From UBA11889 sp046582115 (GTDB lineage: Bacteria > Pseudomonadota > Gammaproteobacteria > Pseudomonadales > Azotimanducaceae), in contig JAYGFA010000034.1 of NCBI GenBank assembly GCA_046582115.1, positions 1 through 43,157 of the forward strand: a stretch of 43,157 nucleotides of DNA, read 5' to 3'. The notes under the pieces were generated by a model, which saw only the letters and a list, made by a program, of their open reading frames with translations, did no database searches and was not told the DNA's origin. The position numbers were made by a program, and so were the translations under genes. Of the stretch, positions 19,201-28,034 are shown piece by piece (positions within the stretch are counted from its first letter, which is position 1; each line of letters begins with the position of its first letter).

Positions 19201-19938
19201 AAGTTCCTCGGTTACGCCTTTTTTCCAGCCCCCTGTCACATTTAATTTGCCGGCAGGAAACCCGAGTATCTCAGCTAGGTTATCGTTAAAAGTAACGTCG
19301 GATAGCTCTATAAATCCGCGGCCGTGGCCACCACTCCCTCCCCAAAACGAGTCGCGAAATTCCAGCCCCAAACTACCTCTACAAGGCTCGCAGTTCTTAC
19401 CGGAATCAATGGTAAGTGAGATGCGGCGATGTCCGTCGCGGTTCACGCCGGTAGCCCTGACAACGATGGATGCCGAGCTGCCGTATCGAAAACCTTCAAG
19501 TTTCGCTGAAACACGCACGTCTTCGCTATCGATTAGAAGACTAACGATGTCGAGGGTCTGCTGACTGGCTCCCTTAGCACCTCGCAAACGCCACCCTGAC
19601 CCCATGTGCTCCAACCCAATGTAGGCTGATTCGACCGTCAACCTATTTGCGATAACGCGGTTGTAAAACAGACTCTTCAATAGGTCGAGTTCGAACAAGA
19701 CATCTTCTAATCGTCCACCCACGAAAGTAATACGACGTGCCCTAAATATCGGATTGAGGTGCCTCCACCCACCATCAGCTCCTTCCATGGATACGTCATA
19801 GGAGACCAACAATTCGTTGATCGCGGGTTCCAGATCGCTGAGATTCGCAAAGAAAATTCGCCCCATGGCCTGAATCCCTGCAAAGAACATGAGCGTTGCG
19901 GCTATAAATGCGAGTGCAAATCTAAGCAAGCGACCCAA
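16210..19938 (-). CDS. yhdP: YhdP family AsmA-like phospholipid transport protein
   Basis: YhdP is a large inner-membrane-anchored bridge that helps move phospholipid to the outer membrane. The 1242-residue product has one N-terminal membrane helix (about residues 5-24), then a long beta-rich periplasmic domain (DUF3971) and the AsmA-like C-terminal block GGIARILGLLNYSTIGRRL, followed by LVVTLPVSDSLPWYAAYIA (given in part) and YHISGTLNHPRVEF. Length is typical. The start is TTG at 19938, with GAG about seven bases upstream. It follows rng by 132 bases on the same strand, the order known from Pseudomonas (rng-PA4476 homologue). tldD-like genes, often next, are absent. Confidence 0.9.
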   Translation of the reverse strand: MGRLLRFALAFIAATLMFFAGIQAMGRIFFANLSDLEPAINELLVSYDVSMEGADGGWRHLNPIFRARRITFVGGRLEDVLFELDLLKSLFYNRVIANRLTVESAYIGLEHMGSGWRLRGAKGASQQTLDIVSLLIDSEDVRVSAKLEGFRYGSSASIVVRATGVNRDGHRRISLTIDSGKNCEPCRGSLGLEFRDSFWGGSGGHGRGFIELSDVTFNDNLAEILGFPAGKLNVTGGWKKGVTEELFFVDVMFEGGIDNDSRFVASANLTGLLQGDEYRGLVKNVRLDSVASHLEFSPLTIVTNARDRLEVFSPVIDLRNVSMLATHLYGRDHPVSLWIRQVDASGHLQKAVVHIDEQGPAFGAQLSRVSLKSYRGLPGFQNVSGSIGGPGNVIRLDLVSDSGAIMLPKVFDGPLSFDRAFGPVVFWFGRDHVGIRGDDLSVTADGSVITGGFGISMPRKDRNDHQTTLIANVTEMDVSRAKKYVPNGLPQGLKPWLTTSLRDVGSVSAVQFVYHGRNVIYPGLPLRRAELLADFESVSIDYHEDWPLVSGADGRLEVTARESRVELREATSFDTKVTNADVSIPSNGSYIDANLDVVIPFARALLFVQETPIHELFPILGDRLVGDGSLSVGASLRLPLKGRMKEPGDFKLSFEFNNAAVSINDLGLRFDALNGAVEYHSPHTIVNSDLSAHLFNTPIDIDVTSGSNAQEEFMGVALTGQINATDLLAVLEINDTGIATGTMEYSANLSMFPDSSRPPELTFNSDLVGVDLSLPEEWGKPANVSRSLDVNIQFFDSYSSVAFRHGGIAGWAHVSDGHISRGSVGVGTPAVVVSENEEHVVISGGLKSFEIDSDLVDSDNPIRWRLNNFRVNALRASGVELTNAIVSGQSFAGAVEVQLSSDQIDATFVRKLGEPWQVDVNEIRIPNFNPVGNAETSDPISLDMIEKVVPADITVRRVLVNDKNGLVNDYGSWRFSLRPQPDGLRVLELEAEIRGIEISGDREVFWTRSTNRTRFVGSIRGLDLASVLSQWGFELNVEGESFLGEGDFTWRGSPLAFAIKDIEGSFVSEIKNGRFPDIEQGGGIARILGLLNYSTIGRRLTGNFSDVVSKGISFNRIQARMNFQSGILAFEEPMFVEGNGLLFRINGTVNLTDGRLDNELVVTLPVSDSLPWYAAYIAIANPAAGVGVLLGRRIFGAQIESLSSGKYHISGTLNHPRVEFESIFTTDMDNSRSTRTEVEKEQ

Positions 19939-20070
19939 CGTCTCGTCCCTATACCCGTTCGACTGGATTCAAAATAAGAAACAATCGATTTCCGGCCCAC
20001 AATGTCGCAACAGCGATCTTAAACAAATGACCTTGTTTTCTTATGTGACGTCCCCTTTTGTTCCACTTGT

Positions 20071-21591
20071 TTATGTGGCTTCTAGACCAGGGAGTTGAAT
20101 GAGTGTGAACTCGCCGAGCGCACAATCTTGTTCAACGTCAAAGCAAATTTCGCACCCCAACTCGGAGCTTAAATGTTCTAAGCGGGCCGATTCTTGACCA
20201 ACCATTCGATCGATCACCTCTGGGCTAGTCCTGACCAGATAACCCGGTATGCGGCTGGGAGTTTTGACTTGCGCCTCGGTAGCAGCATGCAGCGCACGGA
20301 AGAGATCAAAACACGTGGTTTCGACACTCCTAACGATTCCTTCACCACTGCATCTCAAACAGGGTTCGGCCAGCTGTTCCGCCAGACTTTTTCGGGTACG
20401 TTTTCGGCTCAGCTCAACCAATCCAAACTCTGAAAAGTCTCCAAGTTGGACGCGACTTGGGTCGCCTTCAAATGCCTCCTCCAAAGCCTGCAGAACATCG
20501 CGTCGATGCGGCGCTTCATCCATGTCGATGAAATCCACCACCACGAGTCCTCCAATATTTCGCACTCGTAGCTCACGGGCAATCACCGTAGCCGCTTCCA
20601 TATTGGTTTTAAACACGGTGTCTTCTAGATTCTTCGAGCCGACGAATCGACCTGTGTTCACATCCACCGTACACATCGACTCGGTGTCCTCAAGCACCAA
20701 ATATCCACCTGACGGCAAAACGACTTCACGCGTCAATGCTTTTGCTAGCTCTTCGTCCAGCTTGTATTTTCGGTATTCACTATCGCTGGCTAGTGTTAGC
20801 CCCGGGATATATTCCGGCATGTAACTCGCCATGAAATCTTTGACCTGCGCAAGCGTGTCTTCGTCATTCACAATTACCGACTGTACCTCAGTATTAACGA
20901 GGTCTCGGACCGCGCGTGTATGCAGTGGAAGTTCTTGGTATACGACTTCGCCGTTTGCTACAGCTTGCGCCTTCTCGGTCACTTGTTGCCACGTACGTTC
21001 AAGATATTCGAGATCATCCTCAAGATCCTCGATAGGTGCCCCTTCAGCGACTGTACGAACGATATACCCGTGGCGACTCGACCTTTGATTACGAAACTCG
21101 TCCATCAAGTTGCGTAATCTTTCGCGTTCGGTTTCCTCCCTAATACGTTGGGACACGCCTATTCGATCGTTATACGGCATGAGCACTAAGTAACGACCAG
21201 CGACTGTCAGATTCGTAGTTAAGCGTGCGCCTTTACGTCCAATTGGATCCTTACTTACCTGCACCAGTAGAGACTGCCCCTCGTGTAAAACGCTGCGTAT
21301 GTCTGATTCGTCATGAGATTGGCTGCTCGCACGTCGTTTTTCCGAATCAACGACCCGCACCGCGCTTGGAACTATATCTCGAACGTGCAAGAAGCCTGGG
21401 CGATCGCCCCCAAACTCAACAAAGGCAGCCTGAATACCTGGAACAACCCGATCGACTCGACCCCGATATATGCTACCTGTTAGGCTGTACCGGCCATCGC
21501 GTTCGATGTGCACTTCCCGCAGGATATGATCATTAAAGAGCGCGACACGTGTCTCATAATCGCTGACATCAATGACTAATTCTTGGTGCAT
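20071..21591 (-). CDS. rng: Ribonuclease G
   Basis: RNase G is a 5'-end-dependent endonuclease that matures the 5' end of 16S rRNA and acts on some mRNAs. The 506-residue product starts with an S1-domain region (GSIYRGRVDRVVPGIQAAFVE, start GSIYRGRV), then FVDIGGDRPGFLHV-like FGGDRPGFLHV. The catalytic part has TCMCTVDVNTGRFVG-like CTVDVNTGRFVG and VVVDFIDMD, and the zinc-link motif reads CLRCSGEG. It lies nine bases after maf. Confidence 0.97.
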   Translation of the reverse strand: MHQELVIDVSDYETRVALFNDHILREVHIERDGRYSLTGSIYRGRVDRVVPGIQAAFVEFGGDRPGFLHVRDIVPSAVRVVDSEKRRASSQSHDESDIRSVLHEGQSLLVQVSKDPIGRKGARLTTNLTVAGRYLVLMPYNDRIGVSQRIREETERERLRNLMDEFRNQRSSRHGYIVRTVAEGAPIEDLEDDLEYLERTWQQVTEKAQAVANGEVVYQELPLHTRAVRDLVNTEVQSVIVNDEDTLAQVKDFMASYMPEYIPGLTLASDSEYRKYKLDEELAKALTREVVLPSGGYLVLEDTESMCTVDVNTGRFVGSKNLEDTVFKTNMEAATVIARELRVRNIGGLVVVDFIDMDEAPHRRDVLQALEEAFEGDPSRVQLGDFSEFGLVELSRKRTRKSLAEQLAEPCLRCSGEGIVRSVETTCFDLFRALHAATEAQVKTPSRIPGYLVRTSPEVIDRMVGQESARLEHLSSELGCEICFDVEQDCALGEFTLIQLPGLEAT

Positions 21592-21600
21592 CTGATCTGA

Positions 21601-22179
21601 TCAGGTACGGTTTCGCCAGGTATCAATGCCAAACGAACCTAAAAGCTGTTCAGTTTCCACCAGGGGCAGCCCAATTACCGCACTGTAACTCCCGATTACT
21701 TTATCCACAAATATACCGCCCACGCCCTGAAGGCCATAACCCCCGGCCTTATCGAGTGGCTCACCCGTTTCCCAATATCGTGAGGCCTCGTAGGATTTCA
21801 GATCGCGAAAATATACCTTCGTGACTACGTCAGAGACTTCGATCCGGTTTTGCAAAGAAACTGCGACTGCGGTGATGACCTCGTGTTCGCGACCTGAAAG
21901 AAGATCCAGAAAAGACAGAGCCTGATCTCGATCCTTGGGCTTTCCTAGAACTTCTCCATCGACACACACGATCGTGTCCGAACCGAGTACGGCAAGATCC
22001 GACCGGACGTGTGTCGCCTTTGCTCGCGCCATTCTTCTCACGTAGCTCCGTGGATCTTCCCCTGGATTCATTGACTCATCGATGTCGGCTGGCTCGATCA
22101 AAAATTGAAACCCAACGCTACGGAGCAACTCGGCTCGGCGGGATGACGCCGACGCTAAAACAAATTGTGCCCCGATCAC
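21601..22179 (-). CDS. maf: Maf-family nucleotide pyrophosphatase (YhdE type)
   Basis: Maf proteins hydrolyse dTTP, UTP or modified nucleotides to monophosphates and are linked with septum control. The 192-residue product has the substrate loop FVLASASSRRAELL, the catalytic GSDTIVCVDGEVLGKP and KAGGYGLQGVGG. The start is a GTG at 22179 that overlaps the mreD stop (GTGA), giving the family's usual length. The frame is open a further 19 codons into mreD, which I reject. The rng-maf-mreDCB order is typical of gammaproteobacteria. Confidence 0.94.
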   Translation of the reverse strand: MIGAQFVLASASSRRAELLRSVGFQFLIEPADIDESMNPGEDPRSYVRRMARAKATHVRSDLAVLGSDTIVCVDGEVLGKPKDRDQALSFLDLLSGREHEVITAVAVSLQNRIEVSDVVTKVYFRDLKSYEASRYWETGEPLDKAGGYGLQGVGGIFVDKVIGSYSAVIGLPLVETEQLLGSFGIDTWRNRT

Positions 22180-22670
22180 CGAATATCGAACCGCGTCTTG
22201 ACACGACCAAGCACTAGGGACAACGGGATCCAGCACAGACTCGTGCAGACGGCGCTAACAATCATGTATGGCGTGAAAGCAACGCCATTAACAAGTCTGT
22301 CAATAACAGAATTGAGCCAGAGGAGAGCGAGAGAGATGGCAAACACAAGCGCGACTTGCTGGAAAGGTGAATAGAGACGAGCACGGGCGTGCAGCTTCCA
22401 GCCAATGTAAGACACCGCCGCTAGGCAAGTGCCGTTCGTACCGATCGCATCGCCAACTAATACGTCCAGAGCTAATCCGCACAGCCAAACGCTAACCAAA
22501 CCTACCCGTTCTGGTACTTCGACAGCCCAAAAAAAACAAACCAACACCATCCATTCGGGGCGCAACCAGCCTATCCAGCCGGATAACACCGCCGGCAAAT
22601 GGCCTACCGTTAGAATCATCCCGATCAGAAGGGAGAATAGAATGACTGTCCCACGAGCCAAAGAATTCAT
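22176..22670 (-). CDS. mreD: Rod shape-determining protein MreD
   Basis: MreD is an inner-membrane protein of the elongation complex with MreB, MreC, RodA and PBP2. The 164-residue product is very hydrophobic, with about five to six helices. Recognisable pieces are LRPEWMVLVCFFWAVE, VWLCGLALDVLVGDAIGTNG (shown as GLALDVLVGDAIG) and LSLALLWLNSV-like LALLWLNSV. It overlaps mreC by four bases (ATGA) and maf by four bases (GTGA). Confidence 0.93.
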   Translation of the reverse strand: MNSLARGTVILFSLLIGMILTVGHLPAVLSGWIGWLRPEWMVLVCFFWAVEVPERVGLVSVWLCGLALDVLVGDAIGTNGTCLAAVSYIGWKLHARARLYSPFQQVALVFAISLALLWLNSVIDRLVNGVAFTPYMIVSAVCTSLCWIPLSLVLGRVKTRFDIR

Positions 22671-23497
22671 GGTGCCATCCCATCGAACAAAATAAGCACA
22701 TGACGACTCGTGTCCAGCCGTGCCCGAACGCTGGCATATACGTTGGCAAAACTCTTAGTTGGGTCAATGTAAACCGACTGTATATCGCCCACGGGATACC
22801 CTCTCGGAAATCTCCCACCCAATCCCGAGCTAACGAGCAGGTCACCCTCTCTGAGATCTGCCGTGGTGGAAACATGTTCGAGATCGAGACGGTCGCTAAG
22901 TCCTGTTCCAACAGCAATCGAACGAAATCCCGATCGTACAACCTCCACCGGAATGGCATGTCGTGCATCTGAAACCATTAACACTCGAGCATTAGAATGC
23001 TCGGTCGCAATGATCTGGCCAAACAAGCCTTCAGCGTCGATCACTGCCTGGCGCACTCTCACGCCATCAGCTTGTCCTTTATCAACAACTACCTCGCGCC
23101 GTTGTACATTTGGGTCTATCCCGATGATTTCTGCGACCAAAACGTCTTCGGACAAGCGCTCACGACTTCCGAGTAATGTCCTCAGCCGAGCGTTTTCAGC
23201 CTCCAAGGCGGCTAGTCGCTGGGAACCTTGGGAAAGCTTGAGTATTTGGTTTTCTAGTTTGGAATTCTTTTCCTGCAACCTATTTCGCGAAGCGAAAAAT
23301 TCGATCGACCAGTCGGTCAGAAAATAAGGTGCTTCGGCAATCCATTGGAGTGGTCGTGCGACCACGGAAACACCTTCCTTCAGCGGGTGGAGTATCGTCT
23401 TGTCGTGCGACTCCGCCAGCAGTAAACAAATCGAAGCGATCGCCAGAATGAACAGTACGTACTTCGCATTCGATTCGTTAGTAAACAGCCGCTTAAT
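22667..23497 (-). CDS. mreC: Rod shape-determining protein MreC, probably starting at ATT
   Basis: MreC is a periplasmic scaffold with one membrane anchor that binds PBP2 in the elongasome. The core is clear: a coiled coil near SRNRLQEKNSKLENQIL, then ENARLRTLLGS, RVLMVSDARHAIPV and SSGLGGRFPRGYPVG. The first ATG/GTG/TTG in frame is a GTG at 23365, but that would remove the membrane helix. Upstream the frame stays open for 44 codons and encodes KRLFTNESNAKYVLFILAIA, then SICLLLAESHD, the expected anchor. An in-frame TGA at 23504-23506 closes it. The only fitting start is ATT at 23495-23497, six bases after GGTGA. This gives 276 residues. It lacks the proline-rich tail of the E. coli protein. 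Confidence 0.85.
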   Translation of the reverse strand: MKRLFTNESNAKYVLFILAIASICLLLAESHDKTILHPLKEGVSVVARPLQWIAEAPYFLTDWSIEFFASRNRLQEKNSKLENQILKLSQGSQRLAALEAENARLRTLLGSRERLSEDVLVAEIIGIDPNVQRREVVVDKGQADGVRVRQAVIDAEGLFGQIIATEHSNARVLMVSDARHAIPVEVVRSGFRSIAVGTGLSDRLDLEHVSTTADLREGDLLVSSGLGGRFPRGYPVGDIQSVYIDPTKSFANVYASVRARLDTSRHVLILFDGMAP

Positions 23498-23594
23498 TGT
23501 CGTTCACCCAGTCATTCGTACGAAAAAGAATTGTATATCAGGGCTGCAATGGTCCGGGGCACGCAACAGCATTCTCGCGTCCCGCTACTGCTTC

Positions 23595-24635
23595 CTAGAG
23601 GATTACTCTGGGTTTTGCACGCTGGAGTTCCTCGAGATGTTTTCCGCCCCCTTGAACAACACAAGTTAACGGTTCTTCGGCGACAATCACTGGCAACCCA
23701 GTTTCTTCCGCCAAGAGTAAGTCAATACCTTTCAAAAGCGCGCCGCCACCCGTCAAAACCATACCACTCTCTGCGATATCGGACGCTAGTTCGGGAGGAC
23801 ATTGCTCAAGTGCACGTTTTACCGCTTGCACAATCATTGAAAGAGGCTCCTGCAATGCATCAAGAATGTCGTTGCTGTTCAGCGTAAAACTACGAGGCAC
23901 GCCTTCGGCTAGATTTCGGCCACGTACATCAATTTCTAGTATTTCTTTTTGAGGATAGGCTGTACCTATCTCCTCTTTAATCTTTTCTGCAGTAGCTTCA
24001 CCGATTAAACTACCTTGGGTTCGACGAACATAGGTGCCGATGGCTCCGTCGAATCGATCGCCACCGACGCGGAGACTGTCTGAGTACACAACGCCACTGA
24101 GCGAAATAATCGCGAGTTCAGTCGTTCCGCCGCCAATATCAATCACCATCGTGCCGACTGCTTCGTCGACAGGCAGCCCTGCGCCAATTGCAGCTGCCAT
24201 GGGCTCTTCGAGTAGCAGCACATCACGTGCTCCAGCCCGCTCAGCCGATTCTCTAATGGCGCGCTGTTCAACCTCCGTCGACTTACACGGTATACAAACG
24301 ACAATTCGCGGACTGGGTCTAAGGCCGAGTGCATGTTTTGGGTGTACTTTCTGGATAAAGTGCCTGAGCATCTGCTCGGTTACGTCGAAATCAGCGATAA
24401 CACCGTCCTTCAGTGGTCGGACCGCTGTGATGTCGCTTGGGGTTCGACCAAGCATGCGTTTTGCGTGTAGGCCGATAGCTTCAATTGATTCTCGGCCGTT
24501 CTTATGTGTGCGAATCGCAACGACGGAAGGTTCATTCAAGACAATACCTTGCCCGGCTACGTAGATGAGCGTATTGGCCGTACCTAGGTCGATAGAGAGA
24601 TCCCGGGAAAACAGACCTCGAATGTTCTTCAGCAC
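23595..24635 (-). CDS. mreB: Actin-like cell-shape protein MreB
   Basis: MreB filaments guide side-wall peptidoglycan synthesis in rod cells. The 346-residue product has the actin-fold motifs SIDLGTANTLIYV (phosphate 1), VIDIGGGTTELAIIS (phosphate 2) and LTGGGALLKGID (adenosine). The start is GTG at 24635, preceded by GAGGGAAG and giving the standard length; the open frame extends 35 codons upstream without similarity. It is followed by mreC after 97 bases and is divergent from gatC. Confidence 0.97.
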   Translation of the reverse strand: MLKNIRGLFSRDLSIDLGTANTLIYVAGQGIVLNEPSVVAIRTHKNGRESIEAIGLHAKRMLGRTPSDITAVRPLKDGVIADFDVTEQMLRHFIQKVHPKHALGLRPSPRIVVCIPCKSTEVEQRAIRESAERAGARDVLLLEEPMAAAIGAGLPVDEAVGTMVIDIGGGTTELAIISLSGVVYSDSLRVGGDRFDGAIGTYVRRTQGSLIGEATAEKIKEEIGTAYPQKEILEIDVRGRNLAEGVPRSFTLNSNDILDALQEPLSMIVQAVKRALEQCPPELASDIAESGMVLTGGGALLKGIDLLLAEETGLPVIVAEEPLTCVVQGGGKHLEELQRAKPRVIL

Positions 24636-24823
24636 GTTGTTCTTCCCTCTTCCCCGCGCGGGACCCAGAACTCTAGCACGAGACCCTAACCACCTGAAGC
24701 AAGCGGGTTGTCGCGCTTCTGCTTGTTGTATGCTGGTCACTCGGTCCCAACATAAAGACCTTAGCCAATTCGCCCAACCTGCTTTAGATTATGCAGCCTC
24801 CGAACGGCTGAAGTGGACTAAAA

Positions 24824-25105
24824 GTGGACCAACAAACAATCGATAAACTGCTATCGCTAAGCAAACTCTCGTTGCTGCCAGACGACCGAGAAAAGCTTTT
24901 GCAAGATTTATCTTCCATCGTCGAACTGGTCGATTTCATGCAATCCATCGATACCGAAGGAGTTGAACCGCTAGCACATCCCCTGGAAGTAACTCAACGG
25001 CTTAGATCAGATGAGCCTGACACATCTATCGACCAGGAGCAGTACCAGGCGATAGCCCCCGAAATTCGAGATGGCCTCTACTTAGTTCCAAGGGTCGTTG
25101 AATGA
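24824..25105 (+). CDS. gatC: Asp/Glu-tRNA amidotransferase subunit C
   Basis: GatC stabilises GatA in the GatCAB enzyme that converts misacylated Glu-tRNA(Gln) and/or Asp-tRNA(Asn) into the correct amide form. The 93-residue product has the KLLSLSKLSL start, LVDFMQSIDTEGVEPLAHP and the ending DGLYLVPRVVE. The start is GTG. The 188-base gap to mreB should carry both promoters; TAGATT near 24785 is a possible -10 for this gene. Overlaps gatA by four bases. Confidence 0.95.
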   Translation: MDQQTIDKLLSLSKLSLLPDDREKLLQDLSSIVELVDFMQSIDTEGVEPLAHPLEVTQRLRSDEPDTSIDQEQYQAIAPEIRDGLYLVPRVVE

Positions 25106-26544
25106 ACCCTTACGCGAATGTCGCTGAGCTACGTTCTGGCCTAGATAACCGCGACTTCAGTGCAGTGGAACTTGCGCGTTTTTACCTCGACCGAATCGAC
25201 GCAGCTAAGGACCTTAACTGTTTTATTACTGTTGACTCCGAGGGTGCTCTCGCAGCGGCCAGGAAAGCCGATGAAACCATTGCGAAAAAGCGCATCGGCC
25301 CGCTAACCGGCATTCCGATCGCGCATAAAGACCTTTTCTGCACGCGGGGATTACTAACTAGCTGCGCATCGCGCATGCTCGACAATTTTGTCGCTCCATA
25401 TGACGCCACGGTCGTGGACCGATTACATCGCGCCGGTGCTATCACGCTCGGTAAAACCAATATGGACGAATTCGCCATGGGTTCGAGTAACGAAACCAGC
25501 TTCTACGGACCGGTAAAGAATCCATGGGATCGCGAACGGGTCCCCGGCGGTTCTTCCGGCGGTTCAGCGGCGGCAGTAGCTGCAGGCTTGGCCGTCGCGT
25601 GCACCGGTAGCGACACCGGAGGTTCAATCCGGCAACCCGCGAGTTTTTGTGGTGTTACTGGGTTAAAGCCCACGTACGGAAGGGTCTCTCGTTACGGCAT
25701 GATTGCGTTTGCCTCGAGTTTAGATCAAGGCGGGCCTCTCGCACGTACGGCTGGAGACGCCGGGATGCTGCTTAACGCCATGGAAGGATATGATCCAAAC
25801 GATTCAACCAGTGCGATAGCCGACATGACCGATATCTCTTCCCCGCGTCGCCTGCTAAAAATAGGCATCCCATCCCAATATTGGAATAACCTAGACACCT
25901 CACTGACCAAAGTACTTGAGGAGGCGCGTCGCACACTCGAATCATTGGGCCACCGATCGATTCCCGTTGAGCTCCCCCACACCGACGCCGCGACCGCTGT
26001 CTATTATGTGATCGCAGGAGCCGAAGCCTCGACCAATCTGTCGCGATACGACGGCGTTCGTTATGGCCATCGAGTGGCAATGCCTAAGAATCTAGACAAC
26101 CTCTATAGATCTTCTCGCACCGAGGGTTTCGGTAGTGAAGTTAAGCGCCGCATCTTGACGGGTACCTACGCACTATCAGTGGGGTATTACGATGCCTACT
26201 ACCTGAAGGCACAGAGAATCCGCCGTCTTATCCGCCAGGACTTCCTCGACGCCTTCGTGGAAGCGGATGTCATTCTTGCGCCGGTCTCGCCATCAACAGC
26301 TTTCAAAAGGGAAGCACTAATACAAGATCCGGTTAGCATGTACCAACAAGATATTTACACGACACCGGCTAGTCTGGCCGGACTTCCCGCCCTCTCACTT
26401 CCCTGCGGAGTGAGCGAACGAATGCCCGTCGGAATGCAACTCATTGGTCCGCACTTTGGCGAGTCATCATTGCTGACGCTCGGCCGGGAATATCAACGCA
26501 AAACCGACTGGCACGAACTACATCCGGCGGACGAACATGACTGA
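25102..26544 (+). CDS. gatA: Asp/Glu-tRNA amidotransferase subunit A
   Basis: GatA is the amidase that releases ammonia from glutamine. The 480-residue product has the whole amidase signature with the Ser-cisSer-Lys triad: Lys76 in IAHKD, Ser151 in PGGSSGGSAAA and Ser175 in GSDTGGSIRQP. The length is normal. It overlaps gatC by four bases and gatB by eight, so the three subunits are made together. Confidence 0.98.
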   Translation: MNPYANVAELRSGLDNRDFSAVELARFYLDRIDAAKDLNCFITVDSEGALAAARKADETIAKKRIGPLTGIPIAHKDLFCTRGLLTSCASRMLDNFVAPYDATVVDRLHRAGAITLGKTNMDEFAMGSSNETSFYGPVKNPWDRERVPGGSSGGSAAAVAAGLAVACTGSDTGGSIRQPASFCGVTGLKPTYGRVSRYGMIAFASSLDQGGPLARTAGDAGMLLNAMEGYDPNDSTSAIADMTDISSPRRLLKIGIPSQYWNNLDTSLTKVLEEARRTLESLGHRSIPVELPHTDAATAVYYVIAGAEASTNLSRYDGVRYGHRVAMPKNLDNLYRSSRTEGFGSEVKRRILTGTYALSVGYYDAYYLKAQRIRRLIRQDFLDAFVEADVILAPVSPSTAFKREALIQDPVSMYQQDIYTTPASLAGLPALSLPCGVSERMPVGMQLIGPHFGESSLLTLGREYQRKTDWHELHPADEHD

Positions 26545-27988
26545 ATGGGAAGCCGTCATTGGATTAGAAGTTCACGTTCAGCTTGCAACGCGCTCGAAAA
26601 TATTTTCGCGCGCTGCTACCACGTTCGGCGAATTACCCAACAGCAACGCAAATGCAGTCGATATCGCACTGCCGGGGGTACTGCCCGTATTAAACGAAGC
26701 AGCGGTGCGTATGGCGATCAAGTTCGGCCTCGCCATTGATGCTGAAATAGCGTCGTCGTGTCGTTTTGATCGTAAGAACTACTTTTACCCTGACTTGCCA
26801 AAGGGCTACCAGATAAGCCAGCTCGATCAACCCATCGTGGGTAGGGGATCGTTGCCAGTATTTCTCGGCGACGGTTCTATCCGCGAGATTGGCATCACTC
26901 GTGCACACCTTGAAGAGGACGCCGGTAAATCTATTCACACTACGTACGACGGTCTTACCGGAATTGATCTAAACCGGGCCGGAACTCCCTTGCTCGAAAT
27001 AGTCTCTGAGCCCGAAATGCACTCGGCCGCCGAGGCAGCCGCTTATTTTCGCCAGCTTCATGGCCTCGTCACAACTCTCGAAATCTGCGACGGCAAACTC
27101 GACGAAGGATCCATGCGGTGCGATGCGAATATCTCCGTTCGTCCAAAGGGATCTGAGGTCCTCGGTAAACGTACTGAAATCAAGAACATCAATTCCTTTC
27201 GGTTCGTCGAGCGGGCCCTTGAGTACGAGATAGACCGCCAAATTGCAGTCCTCGAATCGGGTGGTGAAATCGTTCTCGAAACGAGGCTTTATGATTCCGA
27301 GCTAGATGAAACGCGGTCCATGCGTTCCAAGGAGTCATCTGACGATTACCGGTATTTCCCAGATCCGGATCTCTTGCCCGTAGATATATCCACTGATCTG
27401 ATCGAATCGGTACGCGCGACCGTACCCGAACTCCCGGCAGCAAAACGAAATCGATACGTACTCGAACTTGGTCTAACCGATTATGAAGCCGGTCGACTTA
27501 TCGAAGACCCCATGGCAGCACGATACTTCGACGCAGTAGCAGAGCGCGGCATAGATGTAAAACTTGCCGCCAACTGGATCTTTGGCGAGGTCTCCGCCGC
27601 GCTCAACCGCGACGAAATCGGCTTCGCCAACGTCCCTATCACACCCGATGAACTTGGAACACTAATTCAACGAATCCAAGACGAGACCATATCCGGAAAG
27701 ATCGCAAAATTAGTTTTCGAATCACTATGGACAAACGGCGGCACTGTCGACGCGATTATTGAGAGTCAGGGTTTACGACAGCTAAGCGACAATAGTGAAC
27801 TGGAAATCCTTGTTTCCCAAATCATCGGTGATTATCCGGACCAGGTAGCACAGTTCCGGGAAGGCAAAGAGAAAGTACTCGGTTTTTTCGTAGGCCAAGT
27901 CATGAAAGCGACGAATGGTAAAGCCAACCCGAAACAGGTTAATGAGATCCTACGGCGTGAACTCAATGTGCAACCTCTATCGTTATAA
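26537..27988 (+). CDS. gatB: Asp/Glu-tRNA amidotransferase subunit B
   Basis: GatB binds the misacylated tRNA, activates its carboxylate with ATP and receives ammonia from GatA. The 483-residue product has IGLEVHVQL, FDRKNYFYPDLPKGYQISQ, the DFNRAG-like DLNRAGTPLLEIVSEP and the YqeY-like C-terminal domain ending NEILRREL. It closes the operon, 46 bases from a convergent gene. No clear terminator is visible there. Confidence 0.98.
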   Translation: MTEWEAVIGLEVHVQLATRSKIFSRAATTFGELPNSNANAVDIALPGVLPVLNEAAVRMAIKFGLAIDAEIASSCRFDRKNYFYPDLPKGYQISQLDQPIVGRGSLPVFLGDGSIREIGITRAHLEEDAGKSIHTTYDGLTGIDLNRAGTPLLEIVSEPEMHSAAEAAAYFRQLHGLVTTLEICDGKLDEGSMRCDANISVRPKGSEVLGKRTEIKNINSFRFVERALEYEIDRQIAVLESGGEIVLETRLYDSELDETRSMRSKESSDDYRYFPDPDLLPVDISTDLIESVRATVPELPAAKRNRYVLELGLTDYEAGRLIEDPMAARYFDAVAERGIDVKLAANWIFGEVSAALNRDEIGFANVPITPDELGTLIQRIQDETISGKIAKLVFESLWTNGGTVDAIIESQGLRQLSDNSELEILVSQIIGDYPDQVAQFREGKEKVLGFFVGQVMKATNGKANPKQVNEILRRELNVQPLSL

Positions 27989-28034
27989 CTAAATTAACTC
28001 GAACTGGACTCGGTTCCATTGTATTAGCGCATAC

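Noticed and set aside
22667..23365. mreC starting at the GTG at 23365
   Set aside because: This would remove the membrane anchor that is clearly encoded just upstream in the same frame.
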